Positions 13,204-20,964 are shown, counted from the stretch's first letter. The stretch is DNA of 37,189 nucleotides from Alphaproteobacteria bacterium (GCA_013316395.1 WSMU01000004.1:1-37189), one strand, 5' to 3'. Made by a program: numbers and translations. Notes: a model not told the origin generated them from the sequence alone.

Positions 13204-14937
13204 ATGTCATATCCTATTGAAACAATTCGTCATTCGCTGGCGCATGTTATGGCGGCCGCGGTTAAAAAGCTCTATGGGGATGTTAAATTTGCAGGTGGTC
13301 CGGCAATTGAAAACGGCTTTTATTATGATTTTGATACAGAACACAGATTCTCAGAGGAAGACTTTGAAAAAATAGAGCATGAAATGCGTGCTCTTATCAA
13401 ATCAAACGGACGCTTTGAGCAGCGTGACGTATCCGCGGCCGAGGCCAAGGATATTTTCGCAGCCCAGCCGTACAAGCTGGAATGGCTTAACGAATATGAT
13501 GCTGATGGCGAGGCGCTCTCGATTTATACTTTCCGTGATTTTACAGACCTGTGTCGTGGACCGCATGTCGAAACATCCAAGGACCTGCCACGGGACGCCT
13601 TTAAAATCCGCAGTGTTGCCGGTGCATACTGGAAGGGCGATGCAAAAAATAAGATGTTGCAGCGTATATATGTCGATGCTTTTGCGACAAAAGAAGACTT
13701 GGATGCTCACTTAAAAATGATGGAAGAGGCCGCCGCCCGCGATAACCGCAAGCTGGGGCGGGATATGGATTTGTTCCATTTCGAGCCTGACTATGCACCC
13801 GGTGCGGTTTTTTGGCATGACAAGGGGTATAAAATTTACCGCCGCCTGATTGAATATATTCGTTCGCGTCAGGAAAAAGCAGGCTATTTGGAAATTTCAA
13901 CACCGGCGGTTATGGACCGCTCTCTGTGGGAGCGCAGCGGTCACTGGGCTAAATATGGTGAGCATAATTATTCCGGCAAGACCCAGGACGGTAAAACATT
14001 CTGTGTAAAGCCTATGTCTTGCCCGGGGGGAATGCTGGTATTTGGGCAGGGAATAAAATCTTATAAGGATTTGCCGCTGTATCTGGCCGAATTTGGCAAA
14101 GTTAATAGATACGAGGCGGCCGGCGGCCTGTCTGGTATTATGCGTGTGCGTGAATTTACACAAGATGATGCTCATATATTCTGCACCGAAGAGCAGTTCG
14201 AGGAAGAAATTGTCAAAATTCTGCGCTTTGTGAAGGATATATATAGCAAGTTCGGCTTTGAGCGTGTTTGGATGAAACTGGCGACACGTAAGGAATCAGA
14301 GTTTCGTATCGGCTCAGACGAAATATGGGATGCGGCGGAAAACGGATTACGTCATGCATTGGATGCCAACAATATCGAATACGAAGTGGCAGAGGGCGAC
14401 GCCGCATTTTACGGCCCTAAGATTGATATTTATCTAAAAGATTCAATCGGTCGTACATGGCAGTGTGGCACGGTTCAGTTGGATATGAACCTGCCGGAGC
14501 GATTCGATTTGTCATATATCGGCGAAGACGGTGAAAAGCATCGCCCGATTATGTTGCATCGTGCTTTGTTGGGCTCGATAGAGCGCTTTATGGGCATTCT
14601 GCTGGAATCGACCGGTGGGAATTTGCCGCTGTGGCTGAGCCCGGAGGCTGTCGTTGTAACACCTATTTCTGAAAAGTATCGTGATTATGCCGTGGCGGTG
14701 GCGGATGCGCTGCGTGCGGCCGGTGTCTATGTCAGAACTGATTTGCGTGATGAAAAGGTTAACTATAAAATTCGTGAACTGTCACTGGCCAAGACGCCGA
14801 TTATCGCGGTTGTTGGTGAAAAAGAATCTGCGGATAAAACTGTTACTTTGCGTCGTCTGGGCGTGGAAAAGCAGGAAACTGTGGCGCTGGATAAATTTGT
14901 TGAAGATATGCGCGCTGCGGTCAAAATGCCAGAGTAA
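13204..14937 (+). CDS. thrS: Threonyl-tRNA synthetase without TGS domain
   Basis: 577 residues against about 640 in E. coli: the N-terminal TGS domain is absent and the protein begins at the editing domain. Editing residues are kept (H10 and H14 in HSLAH; C117 and H121 in CRGPH), so mischarged Ser-tRNA(Thr) can still be cleared. The class II core shows MSCPGG, VREFTQDDAHIF and MLHRALLGSIERF with the zinc Cys/His/His; the anticodon-binding domain is C-terminal (VVVTPISEKYRDYAVAVADALR). CPGG replaces the usual CPGH and LSG replaces LHG, variants I associate with ThrRS of other lineages rather than Alphaproteobacteria. ATG 13204 has AGGGG upstream. A terminator follows. Monocistronic. Confidence 0.95.
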   Translation: MSYPIETIRHSLAHVMAAAVKKLYGDVKFAGGPAIENGFYYDFDTEHRFSEEDFEKIEHEMRALIKSNGRFEQRDVSAAEAKDIFAAQPYKLEWLNEYDADGEALSIYTFRDFTDLCRGPHVETSKDLPRDAFKIRSVAGAYWKGDAKNKMLQRIYVDAFATKEDLDAHLKMMEEAAARDNRKLGRDMDLFHFEPDYAPGAVFWHDKGYKIYRRLIEYIRSRQEKAGYLEISTPAVMDRSLWERSGHWAKYGEHNYSGKTQDGKTFCVKPMSCPGGMLVFGQGIKSYKDLPLYLAEFGKVNRYEAAGGLSGIMRVREFTQDDAHIFCTEEQFEEEIVKILRFVKDIYSKFGFERVWMKLATRKESEFRIGSDEIWDAAENGLRHALDANNIEYEVAEGDAAFYGPKIDIYLKDSIGRTWQCGTVQLDMNLPERFDLSYIGEDGEKHRPIMLHRALLGSIERFMGILLESTGGNLPLWLSPEAVVVTPISEKYRDYAVAVADALRAAGVYVRTDLRDEKVNYKIRELSLAKTPIIAVVGEKESADKTVTLRRLGVEKQETVALDKFVEDMRAAVKMPE

Positions 14938-14948
14938 TAATAATTGGC

Positions 14949-14975
14949 GGGGCGGTATTTTTGCCGCCCCTTTTT
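14949..14975 (+). terminator. Rho-independent terminator after thrS
   Basis: Stem GGGGCGG (14949-14955) with CCGCCCC (14964-14970), followed by TTTTT. Confidence 0.9.
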
Positions 14976-15002
14976 AACAAGGAAAGAAAAGGAGAAGGGC
15001 AG

Positions 15003-15140
15003 ATGAAAAAAATCATTATGTTAATGCTGGTTTTGGCACCCGTTTTGGCGGCATGTGCAACCAAATGCGAGACCGAGCCAATCGTTGCAGAAAATCATAA
15101 GCTGATTGTGCCGCCAAACTTTGGCCAGATGCCTAAATAA
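15003..15140 (+). CDS. 45-residue lipoprotein
   Basis: A short open frame starting ATG 15003 with AAGGAGAAGGG just upstream. MKKIIMLMLVLAPVLAAC is a lipoprotein signal with lipobox LAAC, so the mature protein is only about 28 residues. The end, KLIVPPNFGQMPK, resembles the VPPDFxLRPP motif of DUF3035 lipoproteins found in Alphaproteobacteria, as if reduced to that motif. A substrate for prolipoprotein processing, Lnt and LolA. The strong ribosome-binding site and codon use support a real gene; function unknown. Confidence 0.75.
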   Translation: MKKIIMLMLVLAPVLAACATKCETEPIVAENHKLIVPPNFGQMPK

Positions 15141-15188
15141 TGTGGAAAACTTTCCGGGGCCAAATGCGTATTTTTCGCCATATATTCT

Positions 15189-15217
15189 TTGTTATGGGAA
15201 TATTTTTATGATATAAT
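15189..15217 (+). promoter_or_regulatory. Predicted promoter of the SPOR-tatA unit
   Basis: TTGTTA at 15189-15194, 17-bp spacer, TATAAT at 15212-15217. The predicted start near 15224 leaves about 18 nt before ATG 15242, enough for the GGGGGA ribosome-binding site. Confidence 0.6.
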
Positions 15218-15241
15218 ATGCATAACTGTATGGGGGATTTC

Positions 15242-16036
15242 ATGAATAACGACGATAACTTGGATTTATTGGATTTGGATGACACTGTCACTGCGGATGC
15301 ACTGCCGGATGCGGCGCCGTTTGCGTCACCACGCCCGAAAAAGCCTTGGCTGCTGCTGGGGATTGGTGTGCTGGTCATCATTTTGGCGACATATATAATT
15401 GTGCGCACAATTGGGTCGGATTCTTCCTCATCGATAGAGGTTGACCTGGATGCGCCGGCGGTTGTTGTCGATAATCCCGGTGATACAATAGATGTACCGC
15501 CGATGCCTGTGGCGCCCACGCCCGACAGCGTGCCGATGCCCGTGCAGCCGGCCCCGGCCCAGGTAGCGCAACCCGCACCAATGCCAAAGCCTGCGCCTGT
15601 AGCGGCCCCGGTTGTGGCTCAGGAAAACGTAAGTGCACCGGTGCGCGTAATAGAAGATAGAAAGTCGGTAACATTTAATCCTGATAAACCGGCCCCGGCG
15701 GCAAAACCCGCAGCAAAGCCGGCGCAAAAGAAACCTGTGGCAAAAAAGGCTGCGCCAAAACCGGCCGCGAAAAAGCAGGTGGCCGCGGCAAATGGTTCAT
15801 GGTATGTGCAATTTGGTTCATACAGCACGCGCGCCCTGGCCGAGAGTGCGGGCAAAAAGATGCGTGCCGCACATGGCAGCTTGTTTAGCGGACGTCAGTT
15901 TGTTGTTCTGGCCGCGGTAATGAAAGACGGCAGCACACTGTATCGCTTGCGCGTGCCGTTCGCAACATCCGGCGAGGCAAACAGTTTTTGCCGTAATGCA
16001 AAATCCGACGGGCTTGATTGCTACGTTGCAAAATAA
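15242..16036 (+). CDS. SPOR-domain inner-membrane protein
   Basis: 264 residues from ATG 15242, chosen because GGGGGA lies 5 nt upstream and a -10 box abuts the earlier ATG at 15218. Acidic cytoplasmic N-terminus, one membrane segment at about 35-56 (WLLLGIGVLVIILATYIIV), a long Pro/Ala/Lys-rich periplasmic linker (about 70-185) and a C-terminal SPOR domain at about 186-264 starting GSWYVQFGSYSTRALAESAGKKM. SPOR domains bind denuded glycan strands at the division septum. The layout matches FtsN- or DedD-like division proteins; no FtsN-specific essential motif is recognisable. tatA follows 11 nt later. Confidence 0.88.
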   Translation: MNNDDNLDLLDLDDTVTADALPDAAPFASPRPKKPWLLLGIGVLVIILATYIIVRTIGSDSSSSIEVDLDAPAVVVDNPGDTIDVPPMPVAPTPDSVPMPVQPAPAQVAQPAPMPKPAPVAAPVVAQENVSAPVRVIEDRKSVTFNPDKPAPAAKPAAKPAQKKPVAKKAAPKPAAKKQVAAANGSWYVQFGSYSTRALAESAGKKMRAAHGSLFSGRQFVVLAAVMKDGSTLYRLRVPFATSGEANSFCRNAKSDGLDCYVAK

Positions 16037-16047
16037 GGAGACATGTT

Positions 16048-16317
16048 ATGAGACCAGGTATATGGCAGATTGTATTAGTAATTGTTTTGCTCTTTATTCT
16101 GTTCGGCAGCAACAAGATTCCGGACATGATGAAAAATTTGGCCGGTGGAATCAATGTGTTTAAAAAAGAGCTAAAGGACGATAAGAAGCAAGAGGCAGCG
16201 CCGCAAAAGAAAGTGGTTGCTAAAAAGCCCGCTGCTAAAAAAGCCGTGGCAAAGAAGGGAACTGTGAAAAAAGTAACGGCGAAAAAGCCGATGGCTAAGA
16301 AAACATCAAAAAAATAA
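16048..16317 (+). CDS. tatA: Twin-arginine translocase subunit TatA with Lys/Ala-rich tail
   Basis: 89 residues from ATG 16048; AAGGAG lies about 9 nt upstream. N-terminal membrane helix (GIWQIVLVIVLLFILFG), the hinge FGSNKIP with the conserved Phe-Gly, and the amphipathic helix DMMKNLAGGINVFKKEL make this TatA/E, the pore-forming subunit of the Tat system. The last 45 residues are a histone-H1-like series of KK and A repeats (KKPAAKKAVAKKG and so on), much more basic than usual TatA tails. tatB-tatC are 8 kb away at 24343-25343, so the tat genes are split. Shares a promoter with the SPOR gene. Confidence 0.92.
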   Translation: MRPGIWQIVLVIVLLFILFGSNKIPDMMKNLAGGINVFKKELKDDKKQEAAPQKKVVAKKPAAKKAVAKKGTVKKVTAKKPMAKKTSKK

Positions 16318-16337
16318 TATCGACGGATATTAAATAA

Positions 16338-16370
16338 AAGTGCGACCAATATTGGTCGCACTTGTTTTTT
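16338..16370. terminator. Bidirectional terminator between tatA and the dksA-like gene
   Basis: Perfect 13-bp stem, AAGTGCGACCAAT (16338-16350) with its complement (16351-16363), followed by G and six T on the plus strand and flanked by A-rich sequence that gives T residues on the minus strand. Confidence 0.9.
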
Positions 16371-16798
16371 TATTTACGGCTTTCGTATTCTTCTTGTTCT
16401 TCTATTGTCATTGTTGCGAGCGGTCGTGCCAGCATTCGTGACAAGCCGATTTCTTCGCCCGATACAACGCTGTAGCCGAATGTGCCGTTTTCCAAACGTT
16501 CCAGGGCGGAATTTATTTTGCGCAACAGGTTTGTGTCACGGCCCGCCATCCGCAGGTTCATTGTTATTTCCTGCTCAAATGATGCGTTGTCTGACGGGTC
16601 GCCAACACCGGCCGATTCTGCCTTTTCGGCCATGCGAACCGCGCTTAGAACAGAATCACTGTCATGGACCAGCTCTTCCTTTTGTGCTGTTAATATATGA
16701 TAAAAATACGCCAGCTGGTTTGGACACATATACGGCTCCGATTTTTTCGGTACGTATTTTGGTGGCAGTTCTATTGTTTTATAATCTTGTGCGGGCAC
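16370..16798 (-). CDS. DksA/TraR-family protein without zinc-finger cysteines
   Basis: 142 residues. DksA-family proteins enter the RNA polymerase secondary channel and, often with ppGpp, tune transcription initiation. The coiled-coil region (SVLSAVRMAEKAESAG to DTNLLRKINSALERL, with the acidic tip region GVGDPSDNASFEQE) and the C-terminal TFGYSVVSGEEIGLSRMLARPLATM are clear. The four zinc cysteines of E. coli DksA are all absent: GYCESC is GYSVVS and the second pair reads TMTIEE. The start is GTG 16798, supported by AAGGAG 7 nt upstream and by an N-terminus typical of alphaproteobacterial DksA (YKTIELPPKYVP). It lies 2 nt after trxA on the same strand. Confidence 0.88.
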   Translation of the reverse strand: MPAQDYKTIELPPKYVPKKSEPYMCPNQLAYFYHILTAQKEELVHDSDSVLSAVRMAEKAESAGVGDPSDNASFEQEITMNLRMAGRDTNLLRKINSALERLENGTFGYSVVSGEEIGLSRMLARPLATMTIEEQEEYESRK

Positions 16799-16800
16799 TT

Positions 16801-17121
16801 TTATGCTCCTTTTAATTCCATAACCCAGTCGGTTAGCGTTTCAGGGTCCATAACGCCTGTACGTGCCTCAACCAGTTCGCCGTTTTTAAATGCCATTATT
16901 GACGGAATACTGCGGATGCCATATTTCGCAGGTGTGCGGCGGTTTGCTTCATCTATTTCAAATTTTACGAAGTTTACGTCCGGAATTTGTTCCGATACCT
17001 GCTCAAAAATAGGGCCAAACATGCGGCATGGACCACACCAAGACGCCCAGAAATCCACCAGGGTGATGTTGCCGGATACTAATTCATTAAAATTCGCATC
17101 GTTTGCGTGTTTCAAAGCCAT
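16801..17121 (-). CDS. trxA: Thioredoxin
   Basis: 106 residues from ATG 17121, chosen for the AAGGAGAAAAAG directly upstream. Active-site WCGPC within VDFWASWCGPCRMFGPIFEQ, the cis-proline loop (IRSIPSIMAFKNGE) and the normal TrxA length are all present. Reduces protein disulfides in the cytoplasm with NADPH via thioredoxin reductase. Two bases ahead of the dksA-like gene, so the two form an operon. Divergent from the cysteine-desulfurase gene with a shared -10 region at 17159-17166. Confidence 0.97.
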   Translation of the reverse strand: MALKHANDANFNELVSGNITLVDFWASWCGPCRMFGPIFEQVSEQIPDVNFVKFEIDEANRRTPAKYGIRSIPSIMAFKNGELVEARTGVMDPETLTDWVMELKGA

Positions 17122-17138
17122 CTTTTTCTCCTTCCTTG

Positions 17139-17166
17139 TTGATATTTGTGCTGAGTGTATTATAAT
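17139..17166 (+). promoter_or_regulatory. Promoter of the sufS-like operon, sharing its -10 with trxA
   Basis: TTGATA at 17139-17144, 16-bp spacer, TATAAT at 17161-17166. The minus strand reads TATAAT at 17164-17159, so divergent transcription of trxA can use the same near-palindromic box; its -35 (TTTCTC, 17187-17182) is weak. Confidence 0.6.
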
Positions 17167-17194
17167 CGATGTAAAAAGCAAGAGAAATCATAAA

Positions 17195-18328
17195 ATGAAT
17201 AAAATCATATACTTAGATGCTGCGGCAAGTGCATTGAAAACCGATGCCCTAATCGCGGCAGAGGTTGATTTTTTGCGGTATAAATATGCCAATGCGGGGC
17301 GTGGAATTTGTGCACGCGTTACCGCGGTTGATGATATGGTGGCACAGACGCGAACGGATGTGGCGGCATTTATAAATGCCGCTGCCGATGAAAACATTGT
17401 CTTTACAGGTGGGGCAACCGATGCAATGAACAGAATCGCACGGTTAATAGATTCTTCCTTGGGGACTGACAAGACAATAATGGTATCTGATTTAGACCAC
17501 CATTCGGCGCGGTTGCCGTTTGAATGCATTTGTGGCAGCCGGGGTGGCAATATTGTTTTGTGTCCGCTTGATACGGAAAATAATTTGGATTATTCAAATC
17601 TGCCGTATGCGGATGTGTTTGTAATAACCGCGATGTCCAATGTTTTTGGCATGCCCCAGGATGTGGCGCGTTTGGTTGCGGCGGCGCGCAAGAAAAATCC
17701 GGATGTTATTACGGTGGTTGACGCGGCCCAGTATGTTGTACATGAAAAGATAGATGTGCAGCAATGGGATTGTGACTTTATGTGTTTTTCCGCGCATAAA
17801 ATCGGTGGCGATACAGGGCTGGGGATAATGTATATGAAGAATCCCGAACGCTGGGTATTGCCCGATAAGTTTGGTGGCGGCATGGTTGCCAAGATAAACG
17901 GCGGCGAGACCGCGCATAATCGCGAAATACAGTGGGAACCGGTGCCCGCCAAGTTTGAAGCGGGGACGCTGCCACTGACGCAGATTGCGGGTCTGGGGGT
18001 GGCGATAAAACAATGGTCGCCGCGGGCCGGCGCAGATGTGATGCGTCATATTCGTCAGGGCTTGGAACGTATGCCGCGGGTACAAATATATACAGCGCCT
18101 GATGCGGCGGTTGCAACTTTTTCCGTAGAAGGGATGCATGTGCTGGATTTTGGGGCGCTGTGCGGTGCACGCGGGTTGTGCATGCGTGTGGGAAATATGT
18201 GTGCATCATGGGCCGTGCGGCGTCTGGGGGCGCCCGCGGGTGGTGTCGCGCGTTTGTCGGCGGGGCCATGGAATACGATTGCGGATGCGGACAGGGCGCT
18301 GGAAATAATAAGCGAAGTAATAAAATGA
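17195..18328 (+). CDS. sufS: SufS-like cysteine desulfurase (class V aminotransferase)
   Basis: 377 residues from ATG 17195, where homology begins (MNKIIYLDAAASALKTD). PLP enzyme that takes sulfur from cysteine for Fe-S clusters. The Schiff-base lysine is K202 in SAHKIGGDTGLGIMY; the cofactor aspartate lies in VVDAAQYV and a histidine in DLDHHSARLP. The persulfide cysteine is C336 in VGNMCASW, where SufS usually has HHCAQP, and the final motif is RLSAGPWNT. Slightly shorter than SufS (about 406). A SufT-like gene overlaps its stop (ATGA) and a SufE-like gene follows, which supports a SUF role. sufB, sufC and sufD are not in the window. Confidence 0.88.
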   Translation: MNKIIYLDAAASALKTDALIAAEVDFLRYKYANAGRGICARVTAVDDMVAQTRTDVAAFINAAADENIVFTGGATDAMNRIARLIDSSLGTDKTIMVSDLDHHSARLPFECICGSRGGNIVLCPLDTENNLDYSNLPYADVFVITAMSNVFGMPQDVARLVAAARKKNPDVITVVDAAQYVVHEKIDVQQWDCDFMCFSAHKIGGDTGLGIMYMKNPERWVLPDKFGGGMVAKINGGETAHNREIQWEPVPAKFEAGTLPLTQIAGLGVAIKQWSPRAGADVMRHIRQGLERMPRVQIYTAPDAAVATFSVEGMHVLDFGALCGARGLCMRVGNMCASWAVRRLGAPAGGVARLSAGPWNTIADADRALEIISEVIK

Positions 18329-18636
18329 TAGAAAAAGAAGACATCATAAGCGCATTAAAGACTGTATATGACCCAGAGATTCCGGTAAATATCTGGGACC
18401 TGGGGTTGGTATATGACATTGCGGTGCAGCCGGATTCGGTTGTAATAACGATGACGTTTACCAGTCCGACATGCCCGATGATGGAAGAATTGCTGGAAAG
18501 TGTCCGTATGGCGGCGCAGGCTGTGGCCGGGGATACGCCGGTTCGGGTTGAGTTGGTGTGGGACCCACCGTGGAACCTGTCGCATATGTCAGAGGCGGCG
18601 CGGCTGGAGATGGATTTAACAGAACACGGGTGGTAG
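18325..18636 (+). CDS. sufT: MIP18/DUF59-family Fe-S assembly protein (SufT-like)
   Basis: 103 residues from ATG 18325, overlapping the upstream stop by 4 nt. The pattern DPEIPVNIWDLGLVYDI, TFTSPTCPMMEELLESV and VELVWDPPWNLSHMSEAARLEMD is that of the DUF59/MIP18 family. The conserved cysteine of TSPTCP is present. SufT proteins help iron-sulfur cluster maturation or delivery. The position between sufS-like and sufE-like genes makes that role likely; the phenylacetate-degradation relative PaaD is excluded by context. Confidence 0.9.
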   Translation: MIEKEDIISALKTVYDPEIPVNIWDLGLVYDIAVQPDSVVITMTFTSPTCPMMEELLESVRMAAQAVAGDTPVRVELVWDPPWNLSHMSEAARLEMDLTEHGW

Positions 18637-18638
18637 TC

Positions 18639-19001
18639 ATGACATATCAGGAAATGAAAGATGCATTGGATATGGCGGGCGATGCTGCGGCGCGTCTGGA
18701 AATGGTTATGGATTTTGGCGCCCATATCCCGGTGCCACCGTCGGATGCGGTATGCAGTGAAATTGTCGGGTGCGCATCCCGGGTAGAGATATGCCGTCAT
18801 GGGAATCGTTTTTATGGGGAGGCCGATTCTGCCTTGGTGCGTGGAATTGTTGCAATAATTACCGCAATGGTTGACGGAAAAAATCCGCAGCAGATTCGTG
18901 AAATGGATTTGCATAGTGAATTTAAAAGCTTGAATTTACAACTTGGTACGGGGCGTCTGGGCGGGGTGAATTCAATGATTCGTTTTTTGGAGAATTTGTG
19001 A
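18639..19001 (+). CDS. sufE: SufE-like sulfur acceptor
   Basis: 120 residues from ATG 18639, two bases after the sufT-like stop. SufE accepts the persulfide from SufS and hands it to the SufBCD scaffold. The catalytic cysteine is C45 in EIVGCASRVEI, matching the VxGCxSxVW pattern; DSALVRGIVAIITAMVDGKNPQQI and LGTGRLGGVNSMIRFL complete the family. E. coli SufE has 138 residues. The third gene of the suf-like set; ftsL starts 48 nt further on and may be read through. Confidence 0.93.
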   Translation: MTYQEMKDALDMAGDAAARLEMVMDFGAHIPVPPSDAVCSEIVGCASRVEICRHGNRFYGEADSALVRGIVAIITAMVDGKNPQQIREMDLHSEFKSLNLQLGTGRLGGVNSMIRFLENL

Positions 19002-19049
19002 TACACTGTATGGGAATATCTACCGCATTAGGGGGACGGGGGCGCGTAT

Positions 19050-19346
19050 ATGACGGAAGACGAGAAAATGTTTCATATAGGTATGTGGGCATTCGGTGCT
19101 GTTTTAGCGCTGACGATTGTTCTGCAGGTATGTTATCGTACCCAGAACAAGGCGCGTGACCGTATTCGGCGCGAGATTGTCACAACGCAGCAGCGCATGG
19201 CGGAGTTGGAGGCTAATTTTGCCTCATATGTTCGACCGGAAATTCTGCGCAATGTTGTTAGCAGCCTGTACCCTAAGTCAGAAGTTGTAAGCTTTCATAA
19301 ATCTGTCGGCATAGATGAATTGCCGCAAAAGGATGCGGATGTTTGA
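19050..19346 (+). CDS. ftsL: FtsL-like cell division protein
   Basis: 98 residues. A short cytoplasmic N-terminus, one membrane segment (GMWAFGAVLALTIVLQVCY), a helical periplasmic region (IRREIVTTQQRMAELEANFASYVRPEILRNVV) and an end in VGIDELP. The RPExL and DELP-like landmarks match alphaproteobacterial FtsL, a partner of FtsB and FtsQ that activates FtsW/FtsI at the septum. The ftsI gene overlaps its end by 8 nt, the usual ftsL-ftsI pairing. mraZ and rsmH, normally upstream in the dcw cluster, are absent; sufE is there instead. FtsL diverges fast, so context carries much of the call. Confidence 0.82.
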   Translation: MTEDEKMFHIGMWAFGAVLALTIVLQVCYRTQNKARDRIRREIVTTQQRMAELEANFASYVRPEILRNVVSSLYPKSEVVSFHKSVGIDELPQKDADV

Positions 19347-20964
19347 AGTAGGGCGTGATATTTTTAAAAATGGATTTCGTGGCGGCGGCACCGGTGTCGC
19401 CGGTCGCGGGCGTTTGCGCTTTATACATTGTCTGTTTATTCTTGCGTTCGGGTTGTTTATTGCGCGAACACTGCAATTGGGAATACAGGGCACAGACCGG
19501 TCCCGGCATGCGGGCGCTGTGGGTAACTGGACGGTTAGCCGCGCCGACATTGTTGACCGTAATGGCGACATTTTGGCAAAGAATATAATGTCGGGGCATA
19601 TTACGCTGCGGCCGGGTCATGTGCGCAATCATGATGCGGTGGCGGAACTAATACATTCTTTGCTGCCTTATGAATACTCGCTGGCGGATGCGCTGCGTTT
19701 GGTAAATTCTTCACGCCGATTCGTTTATATAAAAAAGTATGCGTCTGATGCGGCACGCGCCGCGGTAAAAAAGGCCCGTCTGGAGGGGCTGGAGGTAGAG
19801 GATATTCAAACACGCCGCTATCCAAAGCGCCGATTGTTCTCGCATGTTGTTGGATATGTTAATGTCGAAGGACGCGGTATGGACGGGGCAGAGCGTATAT
19901 TTGATGAATATCTGCGTGAAAATTCCGACCCGTTGCGATTGTCACTCGATTCGCGTGTGCAGAGCGTATTTTATGAGCAACTGTCGGCCGCTATGAGCAA
20001 GTATCAGGCCAAAGGTGCAATGGGGCTGCTGATGAATTCGCGTACAGGTGAAATGGTGGCGATGGTATCTCTGCCGGATTTTGACCCAGAGAACCGCAGT
20101 GCAGACCCCGTGGGGCATCGTACCTTTATGCCGATGCGCGGTGTTTTTGAAATGGGGTCAATATTTAAAATATTCAACACTGCAATGGCGATGGAGAATG
20201 GTATTACAAAAGAATACTATGTCGCCGAGCCGTATAAAATATTGGATAAATTCGGACGGACTGCTGCGCGAATCAGCGATGTTCGCAGCTTTAAGCCGCC
20301 GCGGCCGCATTTGTCGGTTGAAGAAATCATGCTGCATTCTTGTAACGCGGGCAGTGCGCAGATTGCGCTGGATTTGCCAGATGGCGCACAAAAGGAGTTT
20401 TTCCACAGACTGCATATGGATGAACGCCTGGAGCTGGAGTTTGGTCGCACAGAGCGGACTTTGATGCCCGCAAAGTGGGGGCCGGTGGAAAGGGCAACGA
20501 TGTCTTTTGGACATGGTATTTCTGTAACGCCCATGCATTTGATAATGGCCGTTAATGCAATGACAAACGGGGGAATATATATTTATCCGACCCTGCATAA
20601 GCGCAGCGTTGGCGCAGTATCGGGAACGCGGGTGCTGGCGCCGGAGATATCGGCGCGTCTGCGGGCGGTTATGGTTCGCGTGGCCGAAGAGACCAGTGGT
20701 AAAAAGGCACGCGTGGCCGGAATTCAAATCGGTGGAAAAACAGCGACGGCGGAAAAATGGGTTAATGGAAAAGTAGATCATAAGAAAAATCTGACCGCGT
20801 TCGCGGGAATATTCCCCGGTGATGCACCTCAGTACACAATTTTGGTTATTTTAGATGAACCAAAGGGTACGGCGGAAACATTTGGTCTGCGTACGGCGGC
20901 ATGGAATGCGGTGCCCACAACGGGAAAGATTCTTGACAGCATACTGCCGTTGCTATTTGAATAA
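19339..20964 (+). CDS. ftsI: Peptidoglycan transpeptidase FtsI (PBP3-like)
   Basis: 541 residues from ATG 19339, six nt after AAAAGG; ATG 19333 is a possible alternative. Septal D,D-transpeptidase. One N-terminal membrane segment (HCLFILAFGLFIARTLQL), the pedestal domain with RADIVDRNGDILAKN, then the penicillin-binding domain: S274-x-x-K277 (GSIFK), S334-C-N336 (HSCNAG) and K467-T-A (GGKTATAEKW). The last motif is normally KTG; alanine in place of glycine is unusual for a class B PBP and may affect beta-lactam binding. Overlaps ftsL by 8 nt. Confidence 0.95.
   Translation: MFEVGRDIFKNGFRGGGTGVAGRGRLRFIHCLFILAFGLFIARTLQLGIQGTDRSRHAGAVGNWTVSRADIVDRNGDILAKNIMSGHITLRPGHVRNHDAVAELIHSLLPYEYSLADALRLVNSSRRFVYIKKYASDAARAAVKKARLEGLEVEDIQTRRYPKRRLFSHVVGYVNVEGRGMDGAERIFDEYLRENSDPLRLSLDSRVQSVFYEQLSAAMSKYQAKGAMGLLMNSRTGEMVAMVSLPDFDPENRSADPVGHRTFMPMRGVFEMGSIFKIFNTAMAMENGITKEYYVAEPYKILDKFGRTAARISDVRSFKPPRPHLSVEEIMLHSCNAGSAQIALDLPDGAQKEFFHRLHMDERLELEFGRTERTLMPAKWGPVERATMSFGHGISVTPMHLIMAVNAMTNGGIYIYPTLHKRSVGAVSGTRVLAPEISARLRAVMVRVAEETSGKKARVAGIQIGGKTATAEKWVNGKVDHKKNLTAFAGIFPGDAPQYTILVILDEPKGTAETFGLRTAAWNAVPTTGKILDSILPLLFE

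Noticed and set aside
17778..18914. 378-codon minus-strand open frame opposite sufS, sufT and sufE
   Set aside because: It spans three well-supported plus-strand genes and its translation has no recognisable motif; a result of GC-biased codon positions.
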